Below are positions 23,538 through 33,305 of a stretch of DNA of 64,000 nt, piece by piece. A program made the translations under genes and the position numbers. The notes beneath the pieces were generated by a model that was not told the origin of the DNA, searched no databases, and saw nothing but the letters and a program-made list of their open reading frames with translations. How positions within the stretch are numbered: position 1 is the first letter of the stretch; each line of letters opens with the position of its first letter. The DNA lies in the NCBI GenBank assembly GCA_020912385.1, contig CP087221.1:806001-870000 (forward strand), read 5' to 3'. The DNA comes from Neofusicoccum parvum. Its lineage: Eukaryota > Ascomycota > Dothideomycetes > Botryosphaeriales > Botryosphaeriaceae.

Positions 23538-23807
23538 GCTAGAGTATAAAGCACGGCGGTCGGAGAGGTTGACGGAAACGAGAACAGAGAAGGTGACCCG
23601 TCGGAGCTGCGCAGCGGCTCGTCAATTAATGGCGGCTGTACCCCGCAAAATCGCCCGCGATCTACGAGCATGCATGGATTCCCAAGCCACCTGAGACGGG
23701 GCAGCACTTGGCCCTTGTCTCCATTTGTGCATGAGGTACCAGACAGTCGCGCAAGAGACTATGCACAGATGTTTTGCACAGCACGCAAAGACGGTAATTA
23801 TTTCCTG

Positions 23808-25177
23808 CTAGTTGTCTCCCAAAAGCGCAGACTGCTGCGGCAGGATCCCAGCATTGGCAAACGAGCGAAATGTGTCAATCCAAGCATCGTACGAGTTGTC
23901 TATCCGCTTCCAGCCGAATTTCCGCGCCTTCGCAACCGACGCAATGGTCACCCATGTCTTCCCCAAAGACCAGTCGAAGAACGCCCAAGTGCCCCAGTCA
24001 AATGCCTCGACGCTGCCGCCGTATTTGCGGCAGATCGACTCCCACACTGGCCTCTTGTCCGATGCCCAGTCGACCAGGGAGATCTCACTGGCATGCTGCC
24101 CTACTCGCTTACGCTCATCCCCGCTCTTGGGAAAGGAGGACTCGGGGATCTGGGAAGTATCGTCAGCAACGACCAATAGAGCAGTCGACGTTACGCACTT
24201 CCATTCCGAAATAAGCTCCCAAATACGGCCAGAAGTGTCGAAACATGTAGACATCGCCGTTGCAGTGCACAAAATCCTCGTTCGCGCACTGGCTCTGCGT
24301 CGTGGCCCAGACTGTCATGTCCGCCAGGCTCGGAGCGTACGAGCAGTCATCAAAGTTGTCGTAGATGAACGCACTGCCCGGAAACGCGCCTGGCTCCCCC
24401 ATCTCTCGACAAACGAGAAGGTAAATTGCCACGGTGAGAGCTTGAGACATGCCCGTTGCTAAGACAAGCGCGTCAGGCCTGCAATCTGAAACATTGGGTG
24501 GGCAGCGACTAACCGTGAGGCGCGTATCCAACAATTGCGTGCGGGCGAATGACGTTGTACGACCAAGAGCTCTCTTTTTCCTTCTCGCGCAGGTAATCTT
24601 CTTGCTCGTAGTAGAAATTGTCCCCGCTATCTTCATACCGAGGCAAGCTCTCGCATACGGGAATCTCGACGGGGCCCAGGTGGCACCCGTAGTGCTGTCG
24701 GAAGCCAGGAAATGAGCGGTGCAAGGTCTATCCATTGAGTTCTGGCTTACCTTCGTCCCAGTTTGCATGCATACTCGCTTCAGCTTTGGCGCGACGGCAC
24801 TGATGGCGTCCAGGAAATTCTTGAACAATGGAACGTTCTTATCGCCGAGTTCCGCAAAACTGTCTACGTGTATGTAAGAGGTGTAATATGCGTGGGTGAC
24901 GTTTTTGCAGACACGCTGCAGGCGCTGGATGATTCGCTCAGGTGGGTCCAGGAAATCAATTGCGACGAACTGGATCCGGGGATCAGGCCAGAGGAAAGGT
25001 GGACGGGATCTGGACGAGATAATGATTTTCGACCTGGGACACTAAGCCAGCGCATTCCATATGCAATCTCCAAAAATACACATACCATTCCTGCTTTGGA
25101 GAGCGGACGAGGTGCTCCACAATGGCATTCCCGCTGACGCCGTTGCAGCCGGCCACAAACGCCACTTTTTCCTCCAT
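23808..25177 (-). CDS. PRISE-type atypical short-chain reductase (progesterone 5-beta-reductase/iridoid synthase-like)
   Basis: Five exons (25177-25086, 25033-24751, 24694-24514, 24458-24199 and 24149-23808) encode 385 aa, the usual size of the family. Introns are 49-56 nt and all keep phase. The N-terminal NAD(P)-binding loop is VAGCNGVSGN (residues 9-17). The family's catalytic pair is present: Lys125 in TGTKHY and Tyr153/154 in NFYYEQEDY. Plant members reduce activated C=C bonds of enones; fungal relatives annotated as NAD-dependent epimerase or SirQ-like proteins are common in biosynthetic clusters. Here it would be a soluble ene-reductase or carbonyl reductase. It is divergent from the VOC gene across 284 nt and probably co-regulated with it. 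Confidence 0.88.
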
Positions 25178-25293
25178 CACTACTACCGGCTGCTGGACCC
25201 ATCACCGCAGGCTATTTGATTTATAATGCAGCGCACCTGACGCAGAGCAAACTATAATACCCATTGAACCGGAGAGCCAATCACCTTCACGAA

Positions 25294-25322
25294 GTTCCGG
25301 GGCGGAGCCCCTTTCGGAACTG
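25294..25322. promoter_or_regulatory. Nested palindrome in the reductase/VOC divergent promoter
   Basis: Outer arms AGTTCCG (25294-25300) and CGGAACT (25316-25322) are perfect inverted repeats. Inside is GGGGC-GGA-GCCCC (25300-25312), itself a perfect 5+5 palindrome that includes the GGGGCGG core and a CreA-type GCGGAG. The element lies about 120 nt from the reductase ATG and 140 nt from the VOC ATG, so it could serve both genes. Confidence 0.5.
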
Positions 25323-25461
25323 ATGGGGTAATCAAGCGGAATTTCCGTCGAACTGACCCAAGGAAACTGACGCAGCTACATGTGAATCGGCAACATCGCC
25401 AGGCCATGCCCTACAACAATAACACTCCACGCATCAATTCTTGTGAGAGCTAAGGCCCATC

Positions 25462-26043
25462 ATGGCGTCAAACGGTGGAGAGAAATGCGTGCTGAGCCCA
25501 ATCAGACTCTGCCACATCGTCCTCCGCACCACTCCGGAGAGATTCAAGCCCATGGTAGACTGGTGGAAGAAAGCCCTCGGAGCTCGCGCTGTTTGGGAGA
25601 ACGAGATCATTTGCTTCATGACATACGACGACGAGCACCACCGTATCGCCATTACGGGCCGACCTGGCACGAAACCCAGAGTCGGTGACGCCATCACCGG
25701 GAGCGGCCTTGCTCACGTCGCTTTCGCCTATGATACGCTGGAAGATCTCACCAAGGCCTACCGACAGCGAAAGGACATCGGCATCCTGCCTTCTTGGTGC
25801 GTCAATCACGGCCCGACCACCAGCATCTATTATGCCGACCCCGATGGGAACGAGATGGAGACGCAGGTGGATAACTTCGACACTTCTGATGCAACCACCG
25901 AGTACATGAACACTCCGGCATTCCTCGAAAATCCTATGGGGGTAGACTTCGATCCTGAAGTTCTTATCAAGCGGCTGGAGAGCGGCGAGTCTGCCGCGAG
26001 CATCAAGCACAGGCCCGATATCGGTCCTCGAACAAGCCGTTAG
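25462..26043 (+). CDS. VOC-superfamily protein, extradiol dioxygenase-like
   Basis: A single exon of 193 aa; the ATG at 25462 has no competing upstream start. The sequence carries the type I extradiol (catechol 2,3-dioxygenase-like) residue set. His18 (CHIVLRT), His85 (LAHVAFAY) and Glu133 (GNEMET) are candidate metal ligands. His116 (NHG) and Tyr123 (SIYYADPDGNE) sit where the catalytic His and Tyr of catechol 2,3-dioxygenase are expected, with the Tyr-to-Glu spacing of 10 conserved. It is a single-domain form, shorter than classical two-domain dioxygenases, so a glyoxalase-like isomerase or a resistance protein remains possible. It is divergent from the PRISE reductase and followed on the same strand by the O-methyltransferase. 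A ring-opening role on a catechol intermediate is my inference. Confidence 0.85.
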   Translation: MASNGGEKCVLSPIRLCHIVLRTTPERFKPMVDWWKKALGARAVWENEIICFMTYDDEHHRIAITGRPGTKPRVGDAITGSGLAHVAFAYDTLEDLTKAYRQRKDIGILPSWCVNHGPTTSIYYADPDGNEMETQVDNFDTSDATTEYMNTPAFLENPMGVDFDPEVLIKRLESGESAASIKHRPDIGPRTSR

Positions 26044-26614
26044 TCGATGACAGAGCTCATTTCACCAGTGATAATTACAACCATTATCTTCTCTCATCTA
26101 AATCAGCTTTAAAAATGGAACTTTCGTAGTCCTCTCAAGAGTGCTCCTCGTGAATTTTCAAGTCAAATAAGAAGATGTGGGAGGAAAATGAACGAACTAG
26201 AGCCAGAGTTGAATTGAAAAGCCATCTATTGGTCTATTAGAGACGCAGTGGAGCCTCGCAAATAATTACCTCAATAGATCACTTGCGTGAAACTAGTAAA
26301 TGCCCGCATGCGCTCTAATTAAGCTATTACCCCGCCTCATTGCATGAGATGCGGGAGTCTCGACGGGCACGGCCCGGAAGGGGCGGGCCCCAGTCTTACC
26401 AAGCTCCTCGGGACAGGCCGGCCGAGCATCTGTGACGTTAATAGCGGAAGCCCCACTGAAGACTCTTACCCCAGTGTCCGGATTATCACAGGTTGCCCAG
26501 CACTAATAAATTTTCTTCCTGGAAGTCGTACCACTCTGGACACGAGTGCCTTCATCACTTACTTGCCCACTTAGTTCACCGAACCTTCTCTATCCAGAAT
26601 TTCAAAAACGAACA
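26044..26614. promoter_or_regulatory. O-methyltransferase promoter with palindromes and GGGGCGGGCCCC
   Basis: This 571-nt region holds an imperfect palindrome at 26331-26355 (CCCGC-CTCAT-TGC-ATGAG-at-GCGGG). At 26380-26391 it holds GGGGCGGGCCCC, very close to the GGGGCGGAGCCCC of the reductase/VOC promoter. Both lie 225-285 nt upstream of the methyltransferase ATG. The first half is probably the 3' untranslated region of the VOC gene. Confidence 0.45.
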
Positions 26615-28066
26615 ATGGCGAACTCTCAGTCGCAGATCACTGCCATGGACCAGGCTCTTCGTTTGGTATCTTCAGCTGGTCAAAACTATCTTGAATTGAT
26701 CAAAAAGGATGCTGGGCACAATAGTCGCGGGAATGCTGAAGAACTATCCGAAGCGAAAGAAGTTTTGCTCGAGCAGATATCGCAGCTCACAAGATCTGTG
26801 GCTGGCCCTTTTGGCATGGTCTACAAACATGGCGAGACCGTCAGTATTTGCTGCAATCTCCTGCACTCTACATCAAACTGACAATCATCACTGAAGACGG
26901 CCCATACTGGTGCTGTGCGAGCACTGTACGAGATGGGCGTTTTCAGCGCACTTCCTGAAGACGGTGAAAGTATGACCGCTGCTGAACTATCCAAACGCTT
27001 GAAAGTCGACAAAGAACTCCTTGGTAGGCTCCTTATCCATAAAATAAGTGCCTTCACTAATCACCTGCGGTGAATAGTTCGGTTCATGCGTATTGCGACT
27101 GCGCTTGGTCCATTCAAGGAGCTTGGTCCCGAACAGTACGCTCACACTGAGTACTCGAAAATCTACCTCAGGCCCGAAACTCGGGGAATATTCAAGCTAC
27201 TGTATGATCCCGCCGGCAGCGCATTCGAGGTGCTTCGCTAATCCAAACAGGACCGACGAGCACGCCCCTGCCAAGCTGAAGTTTTGGAAATTCTTCAGGG
27301 AAAATGGTTGGAAGAATCCAGTCTCCGCCACAAACAACCCGTACACTTTTGCCCACGAGACCGGAGGCAAAGACATCTGGACGTTCATGCTGGAGCATCC
27401 AGAAAAAATGCAAAACCTGAATGACGGCATGGGATCACACTCTCAGTCGAGCTCCTGGACCATCGAGATCTACCCCTTTGCCTCCGAGCTTTCCAAGATC
27501 AGCACCACAGATGATACCATCCTGTTTGTTGACATTGGTGGTGGAATAGGCCATGTCACGCGCCATGTCCGGCAGCTTTGCCCGGACGTCAGAGGAAAGA
27601 TGGTCTTCACCGATAGAGATCCAGTCCTCTCATCGGCGACTGAGACCATGACTGGAGTGGAGAAAATGGCGTACGACTTCTTTGGTGGGAAACCACCGGT
27701 CGAAGGTAAGCACAAATTTGGTTCGGCGTGAGCTACATACTTATCCGCGTCGCAGGTGCGTTGATCTACTACTTGAGGCGGGTGCTCCACGACTGGCCGG
27801 ATGAGGCTGCTGTCCAGATTCTGAAGAATGTCGCAGCTGGTATGGATGCCTCCAAGTCTCGGCTCGTGATCTGTGATATCGTGATTCCTCCAGTTAGGGC
27901 CAATGCGGAGGCTTGCTGGACGGACTTGACGATGATGTCGGTTTCTGGCACTGAGCGCACAGTGGGGCAGTTTGAGAAACTGCTGGCCGCTGCTGGCCTG
28001 AGGTTGGATAGAGTTTACACCGCTCATGGAACCAACTACGGCGCTATTGAGGCACGTCTTTTGTAA
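26615..28066 (+). CDS. SAM-dependent O-methyltransferase (plant-type class, COMT-like)
   Basis: Exons 26615-26839, 26897-27023, 27078-27201, 27251-27705 and 27756-28066 encode 413 aa, the family norm. The third intron (49 nt, GTATGA..GCTAATCC..AACAG) removes an in-frame stop and restores FKLLTDEHAPAKLKFW. SAM-binding glycine motif: Asp253-I-G-G-G-I-Gly259. Catalytic base: His322 in LRRVLHDWPDE. An N-terminal dimerisation/winged-helix part precedes it. Fungal members methylate phenolic hydroxyls of polyketides, anthranilate-derived and shikimate-derived aromatics. The presence of a phenol methyltransferase next to a catechol-cleaving-type VOC protein agrees with an aromatic pathway intermediate. 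Substrate unknown. Confidence 0.92.
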
Positions 28067-28270
28067 TGCAACGGTTTTGAAACTTATCCTAAACTGATTT
28101 ATATTTGTATTGTTTTGCTTACTCTATCTCGTAAATAAATAAGTATCTACGCAACGTTGGAGTGAGAGGAGGGAAGGTAGTAGGTGAACGCGCTATAGAT
28201 ATACCTTGAACAAAACAGAGGAGCAAAACTATCTAACTAGTACATGCTTAGGCATGTAATAGCCGCTTTC

Positions 28271-28370
28271 CAGCGCACATCGGTGAGGAAGACTTCATAC
28301 TCCCGGAAGCGTGTACTAGCCACCAATTCAGCGCACATCGGGAGGAAGAATTCACACTCCCGGAACGTGA
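28271..28370. repeat. Imperfect 58-bp-spaced direct repeat
   Basis: Two copies of a roughly 40-bp unit start with CAGCGCACATCGG at 28271 and 28329. They share GAGGAAGA, TTCA.ACTCCCGGAA and CGTG. They differ by several substitutions and small gaps. They could be the remains of a repetitive element or duplicated protein-binding sites. Confidence 0.6.
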
Positions 28371-28827
28371 ACGGCTCGATAGAACAGACTCTATAGGTAC
28401 CGTCTGTTTTTGACCTGACCCAGATTCGAACCCGTGTCCCTACTATAGGGCGAGTGGTCACTAGTAATAATTGCCTTTGACAACTAGACCGTGGTCACCA
28501 CTCTCATCTGGCGGTAGATACTAGAAGGCTTGGCAGAATCGTTTCATATACCGAAGGATCGAGATGCTCCCTCTCGACGGTCACTGCTACCTAAATTTCA
28601 GACACTGATGCATGATCGTTGTGTTCGTTAAGTTGAGCACCATCGGCGGAGACTTTCATTGATATTGCCGTCCGCCAACGAGACGAAGCTTGCTGTATGT
28701 TTCAACCTCCTACGATTTGCAGTGTTGCCGGAGCGCCTCGATCTTCAACTCCGTGAGAGCCCACGTAGATCATGGGGTATGGAGCCGGCTACCGAAGGTG
28801 AACTAAAGAAAACACCCAATCGCGGAA

Positions 28828-28853
28828 CCCCATACCCCATACCCCATACCCCA
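28828..28853. repeat. CCCCATA microsatellite
   Basis: Three full CCCCATA units and a partial fourth. An inverted copy, CATGGGGTATGG, lies at 28771-28782, so the two could pair as a stem of about 11 bp. Confidence 0.65.
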
Positions 28854-29128
28854 GCTAACCGTCGTTCCTGATTCCCCGCAACGCCACACTGTGGGGAAGC
28901 TTATTCGGGCTCCAAGGAGTCCACCGGCCCGCGGCCCGTTAAACGACTTGGCCATCCATCTGTGTGGGGTTTCCGATCCCCCCGCAGACGGGCCCACAAC
29001 ACTGCCCTTCTAAATGGGCTCTGCAGATGCATACATGAGCTACAAGTCGAAATAAAGTTTCTGAAATACACATCTCCATTCGTGTGCTTAACCACACTGT
29101 TATTCGCCAAGTCAAAACCTTTGCAAAC

Positions 29129-30445
29129 ATGAACGGCGTCACAAAAACCGCAGTCCGAAGCCCGCCGTTCCGAGCGGAGCACATCGGCTCTCTGCTCCGC
29201 CTTCCCGAGCTCTTTGAGATGCGCAAATCCCAGATGGAAGGCAACACCATTCCGCGAGAAGAAGAGAAGGCCATCGAGGACCGCGCGGTCCGCCAGATCA
29301 TCGGAGTGCAGCAGAAGATCGGCCTCCGCGCCATCAACGACGGCGAGTACAGGCGAGACCTGTTCATCGGCCCATTCTACTCCGGGCTGGAGGGCTTCGA
29401 GAATGTGAAGGACCTGCCGGTGGAGACGTTCAGGCAGTACTTACCGGACACGGCGGATTTCCTCCGGAGAGGTGAGGAGCTGACGGATCGGCTGATCTGC
29501 ACGGGGAAGATCAAACACGTTGGCAGTCACTATACCGAAGAGTTCAACACGAACAAACAGTTTGTGGATCCGGAGAGGCACCACGAGATCAAGATTTCTC
29601 TCACGTCGCCGTACTGGTACCATTACAGGTATCGGGCTGGCATGGCCTACCCAAAAGACGTGTATAAATCAGACGATGAGTATTTCGTCGATCTGGTGGC
29701 AGCTTACCGGAAAGAGCTGGAGATCTTGTACGAGAATGGCTGCAGGAACGTGCAGATTGATGACCCTTACCTCACCTGTGAGTTACTCTATCCTTCACCG
29801 CATTATCATTCCGGATAGCTCACATGAGTAACAGCCTTCTGCTCCGTACCCGTGCTCGCCGGATTCAAGGAGGAAGGAGTGGATGCCGACGCTCTGCTGG
29901 ACAGATACATACAGGTGTACAAGGATTGCCTCCAGGACAGGCCTGCAGACTTCCACATCGGCATTCACTTATGCCGAGGTAAGAATTCCCACAGGTCCTT
30001 CAATTTACGTCAATGCTGAACGTCCCCAGGCAATTTCGCTGGATCCCGGCATTTCACCGTGGGAAGCTACGATCGAATTGCAATCAAGCTCTTCAACGAA
30101 GTCCCAGTGAACACATACTACCTGGAGTACGACACGTCTCGAGCCGGAGGGTTTGAGCCGCTCAAGCACCTTCCAAAGCACAAGAACGTCATCCTGGGTG
30201 TCATCACATCCAAATCACCTGAGCTGGAGAACTTGGAAAAGCTTAAAGCCAGGGTGCATCAGGCGGCCGCCTTCATGGCGGAGGGGACTGGTGAGTCCCC
30301 TGAACAAGCACTACATAGGATGGGCGTAAGTCCGCAGTGCGGCTTTGCGAGCCACTTCTTGGGAAACTCGTTGAGCTTTGATGATATGGTTGAGAAGCTG
30401 AAGTTGGTCAGAAGGCTTGCGGATGAGATCTGGGCTGAGCCTTGA
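29129..30445 (+). CDS. Cobalamin-independent methionine synthase C-terminal-like (MetE/UROD-fold) protein
   Basis: Exons 29129-29777, 29835-29978 and 30030-30445 encode 402 aa. Two short introns (57 and 51 nt) join cleanly, rebuilding PYLTSFCSVPVLAGF and IHLCRGNFAGS. This is about half the length of MetE and corresponds to its catalytic C-terminal domain alone (YxjG/YxjH-like). The zinc site is intact: His261 and Cys263 (HLC), Glu297 (YLEYD) and Cys368 (PQCGF). Such stand-alone domains move methyl or alkyl groups to or from thiols, and include epoxyalkane:coenzyme M transferase relatives, so methionine synthesis is not assured without the N-terminal half. Its place next to an O-methyltransferase suggests methyl-group supply or removal, or thiol conjugation, in the pathway. 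This link is inference. Confidence 0.88.
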
Positions 30446-30555
30446 AGAGTGGTGTACGCCGTGTTTCCTTGAACGAGCTTGTCGTAGTCTCAAAATTTGA
30501 AATTAAATTTGCAATCAGATCCAAGCCGTTCCAATCACTATAAGAAATGCCCTTC

Positions 30556-32747
30556 TCATTGGAGAAACTCCCAGCTGAATTCCTCCGTAAAAAGCTGCGC
30601 AAAATCAAGCGCATCCACCTGCGGCCAGTTACTCCAATCCGAAAACAGATCTCCAGAGAGAGGATCGTCAAACTCCGCAGAGAACCCACTTCCCACACCA
30701 CTGCTGCCTTCACCAGCGTCCACCACTGCGGAAGCGGATGGGCCAGACGAGGTCGAAGAGCCCACCTGCCGCCGCTGCTTCTCGGCCACGCCTCGCTTCC
30801 ACCCCGCCATGATCCGGTGCAAGCTACGGATCATCTTCGCGCTGGCGGCGCAAAGGCTCCCCTGAGCATTCGCATCCGGGCCATCCGCACCCACCTGCAT
30901 GGCCTCGAGCCGCCTCGCGCACTCCTGGAAGAGGATCAGCTGCGTGTCGACGCGCTCGTGCATGGCGCCCCACCCCTTCAGCCGCGCCGCGTTGTTCTCG
31001 ACCACGTCCTTGCACCGGAACAGGACCTCGGCGGAGAGGTGGCGCGCCGGCCCCGCGAACGGCACGCCGGCCAGGCGGGCGTCCGCGGCCAGGCCGATGA
31101 AACCCGTCAGGCTGCGCTCCAGGTCGTCCATGCGGGAGGCGCCGAACTTCTCGAGGAAGATCCGGATGGGCGGTCGGGCCGGGTCGCTCCCGTCGTGCTC
31201 TTTCAGCCGCCGCACGATGTGCTCGCTGATCTGCACGGCTTTTTCCGGGTTGATGTCCTGGTTGGCGGCGCTGTGGGCGCCGGACATGACGGCGTAGAAC
31301 ATGACGGTTCCGACGATGTCAGCGTGGCGGTTGTGAATGTCCATGTCGCAGAGTTGAGATAGAATGAAGGCTTCCTCGCTGCGTCCGTCATCTTCGAAGA
31401 GGTGATGTAGCGCGGCTTTGACTTCCTCGTTCTCTTCTTTGCATCGTGCTTCGTGGTCGACGATGATATCTGCAAGCTTGTCCAAACTTTTCCAGTGTCT
31501 CGTTGCCTGGCTCACAGCGTGTGATAGCTGTGAGCGGGATGCAAGTCGGTGATAGAGGAAGTAGGCTTTTGGAGGCATTAGCCTTAGTGTAAGAGCAAGC
31601 TTGAGGGTTTCCAGAGCGAAAACCACGGATGTAGCCGAACGGTTTGACCGATGTGGAGACTTGAAGTATGCTTCCTCTTCGGCTTCCAACATCGTGAGAT
31701 TGCACCACTGGAGAGTTTCAAGTAGTACTTGATCCAGATTATGAGTGTTCTTAGTGTCGAGTAAATCCCTCAGAGTTGTTGCTGCTGTATCCAAATTAAG
31801 TTGAAGAGCTGTCCGCTTTGCCAGGGTGATGTAGAGGTCTCCCCTAACGGAAAGAGCTGCGGTGCTCTGAGAAACCACCAAAGCCAAGGGCTTGTACTCG
31901 GCAATTAGCTCGAGGAAGAGGACAGCGTGGCGATCCTTGGAAATCCGGAAAAGAAGGTCCTGCCCGTAATGGAAAACGATGCTCTTCAGATCTGTTTGTA
32001 GGTGCCTGTACACCGCCGTTTGATCCGAAGGGACATCGAGCGAGATCAGGCACAGCAAGGAGAACAAAGCGTGGCTTGCTTTCGATTCCGTGTCATTTGA
32101 CGAGACACATCGTTGGCGTATAGAGGCAAGCTCTGGAATGTATGGACAGAAGAGCCTGTGCCAAACCAGCCTGCAGTGAAAAGCAGGATTAATTATATGC
32201 GGCAAATGTGTTAGAAAAGGAGAACTAACTGTTGATTCAATATTACGATAGCTTCTGGGCTTATCAGGTCCAAGGCCGACCTCTGCGGAAGCGGAAGTAA
32301 AGCAGCAACGGAGCTTGCAAAGACTCTGTCTCGGGAGAGCAGTGCGGAGAAGATTCTAAATGGACCGAGAAGAGCGTCAAACATTTCAGAATTGCTCGGT
32401 GCTGCTCTTTGGCGAGTTGGCATGACGGTTTCACCGACTTCCTGGGGATTCCAGAGGAGAAACTCTTCCACACCTGCCGAGGACTCAGAGGTGAGGAGGC
32501 TGCCGGAATTGCCTGCATCTAGCTTTATGCGCTTTTGCGCAGGGCGGCCAAGTGTAGTATGGTCCACAACACATTCAAGCCCTTTCTGCTGGCACCGCTC
32601 ACATTCCTTTCCTGCTGGCTGTGGCGTACCCGAAGGCTGGACTGTGACGTCATCTGGGAGGACACATTTGATTTTCCTGGTTCTGCAGTGGTAGCAGATC
32701 AGCTTTGAGTAGCTGCCCCTGGGTCTTTTGGATGTAGTCTCGGGCAT
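30556..32747 (-). CDS. Zn2Cys6 transcription factor
   Basis: Exons 32747-32230 and 32170-30556 encode 710 aa; the 59-nt intron (GTTAGT..CTAAC..CTGCAG) joins LNQQ/LVWHRLF. The start MPETTSKRPRGSYSKL places the basic binuclear cluster at once: Cys18, Cys21, Cys28, Cys49, Cys52 and Cys59. The loop between Cys28 and Cys49 is 20 residues, clearly longer than the usual 5-12, and is rich in Pro, Val and Thr. The rest is helical and resembles the fungal regulatory middle-homology region, ending in an acidic/aromatic tail (DLFSDWSNW..EEFSWEFLQ) that looks like an activation domain. It faces the MetE-like gene tail to tail and closes the metabolic run. A second pathway regulator is plausible. Confidence 0.88.
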
Positions 32748-33305
32748 GATGCTGGGCGTAAGTGCGCGGGCATTCTGGAGTAGTTGCGCGCTCTTGCAAG
32801 GTGCGCGCAACGTCGTTCCGCGCACAGCCAAGCCAGACGATTGCAAGGGGTGCGCTACGTTAGCATGGAGCGCTGTGAAGATGATTCGAAACGCAAAAGA
32901 AAACAGGATTTGCCGACCGCTGTGCGTTATGTGTAGATGGAACTTCAACTCAGCCGCCCGCTTGGTGATCCGAGGAAGAACGATGGATGCACTTCAGCCT
33001 CGCGCATCACGTGTGCCGGATAACGCTGATCAGAGCCTCGTTGTTTCTGCAACGTGGTAGCTTTTCTGAGCATTAGATTTCCCTAATTACTTCTCGTACG
33101 CTTCTCAGGCACGCGAACGCTGCACGGCTGTTTGTCACGTGCTTAACGTATCCTGGTTGATTATCTGGGCGCCGCTGATTCTGAGGCTGTGCACCTTCAT
33201 CATCATCCAGGAGCAGCCTGCCGCCTTATAACCCGAACCTCGCCGCCAAAATGTCTTTCAGCTCTATTATCACTTCGCACCACCCCTTACTTCATCGTGA
33301 GGATT
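32748..33305. other. Divergent promoter between two regulator genes
   Basis: 558 nt separate the Zn2Cys6 gene (-) and the homeobox gene (+). Nothing beyond the short upstream frame listed separately was recognised. Confidence 0.45.

Larger units (their letters stand above)
28067..29128. other. Intergenic region with short repeats upstream of the MetE-like gene
   Basis: About 1.06 kb without a gene. It contains an imperfect 40-bp direct repeat (28271 and 28329), a tRNA-like box pair (28423-28491), a CCCCATA array (28828-28853) with an inverted copy at 28771-28782, and GTGGGG sites at 28892 and 28975. A frame at 28237-28461 spans the direct repeats and is not supported as a gene. Confidence 0.5.

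Noticed and set aside
27202..27250. In-frame stop in the O-methyltransferase gene as a sign of a pseudogene
   Set aside because: A 49-nt intron with GTATGA, GCTAATCC and AACAG removes it and rebuilds a conserved segment in phase.
28411..28500. Possible tRNA gene on the minus strand
   Set aside because: The T-loop-like GTTCGAAT is present but the T stem, acceptor stem and a seven-base anticodon loop with U33 do not form; kept only as a tRNA-like remnant.
12181..32747. A PKS, NRPS, terpene synthase or prenyltransferase core gene in the cluster
   Set aside because: No KS, AT, adenylation, condensation, DDxxD or DMATS-type sequence is present in any frame of the window.
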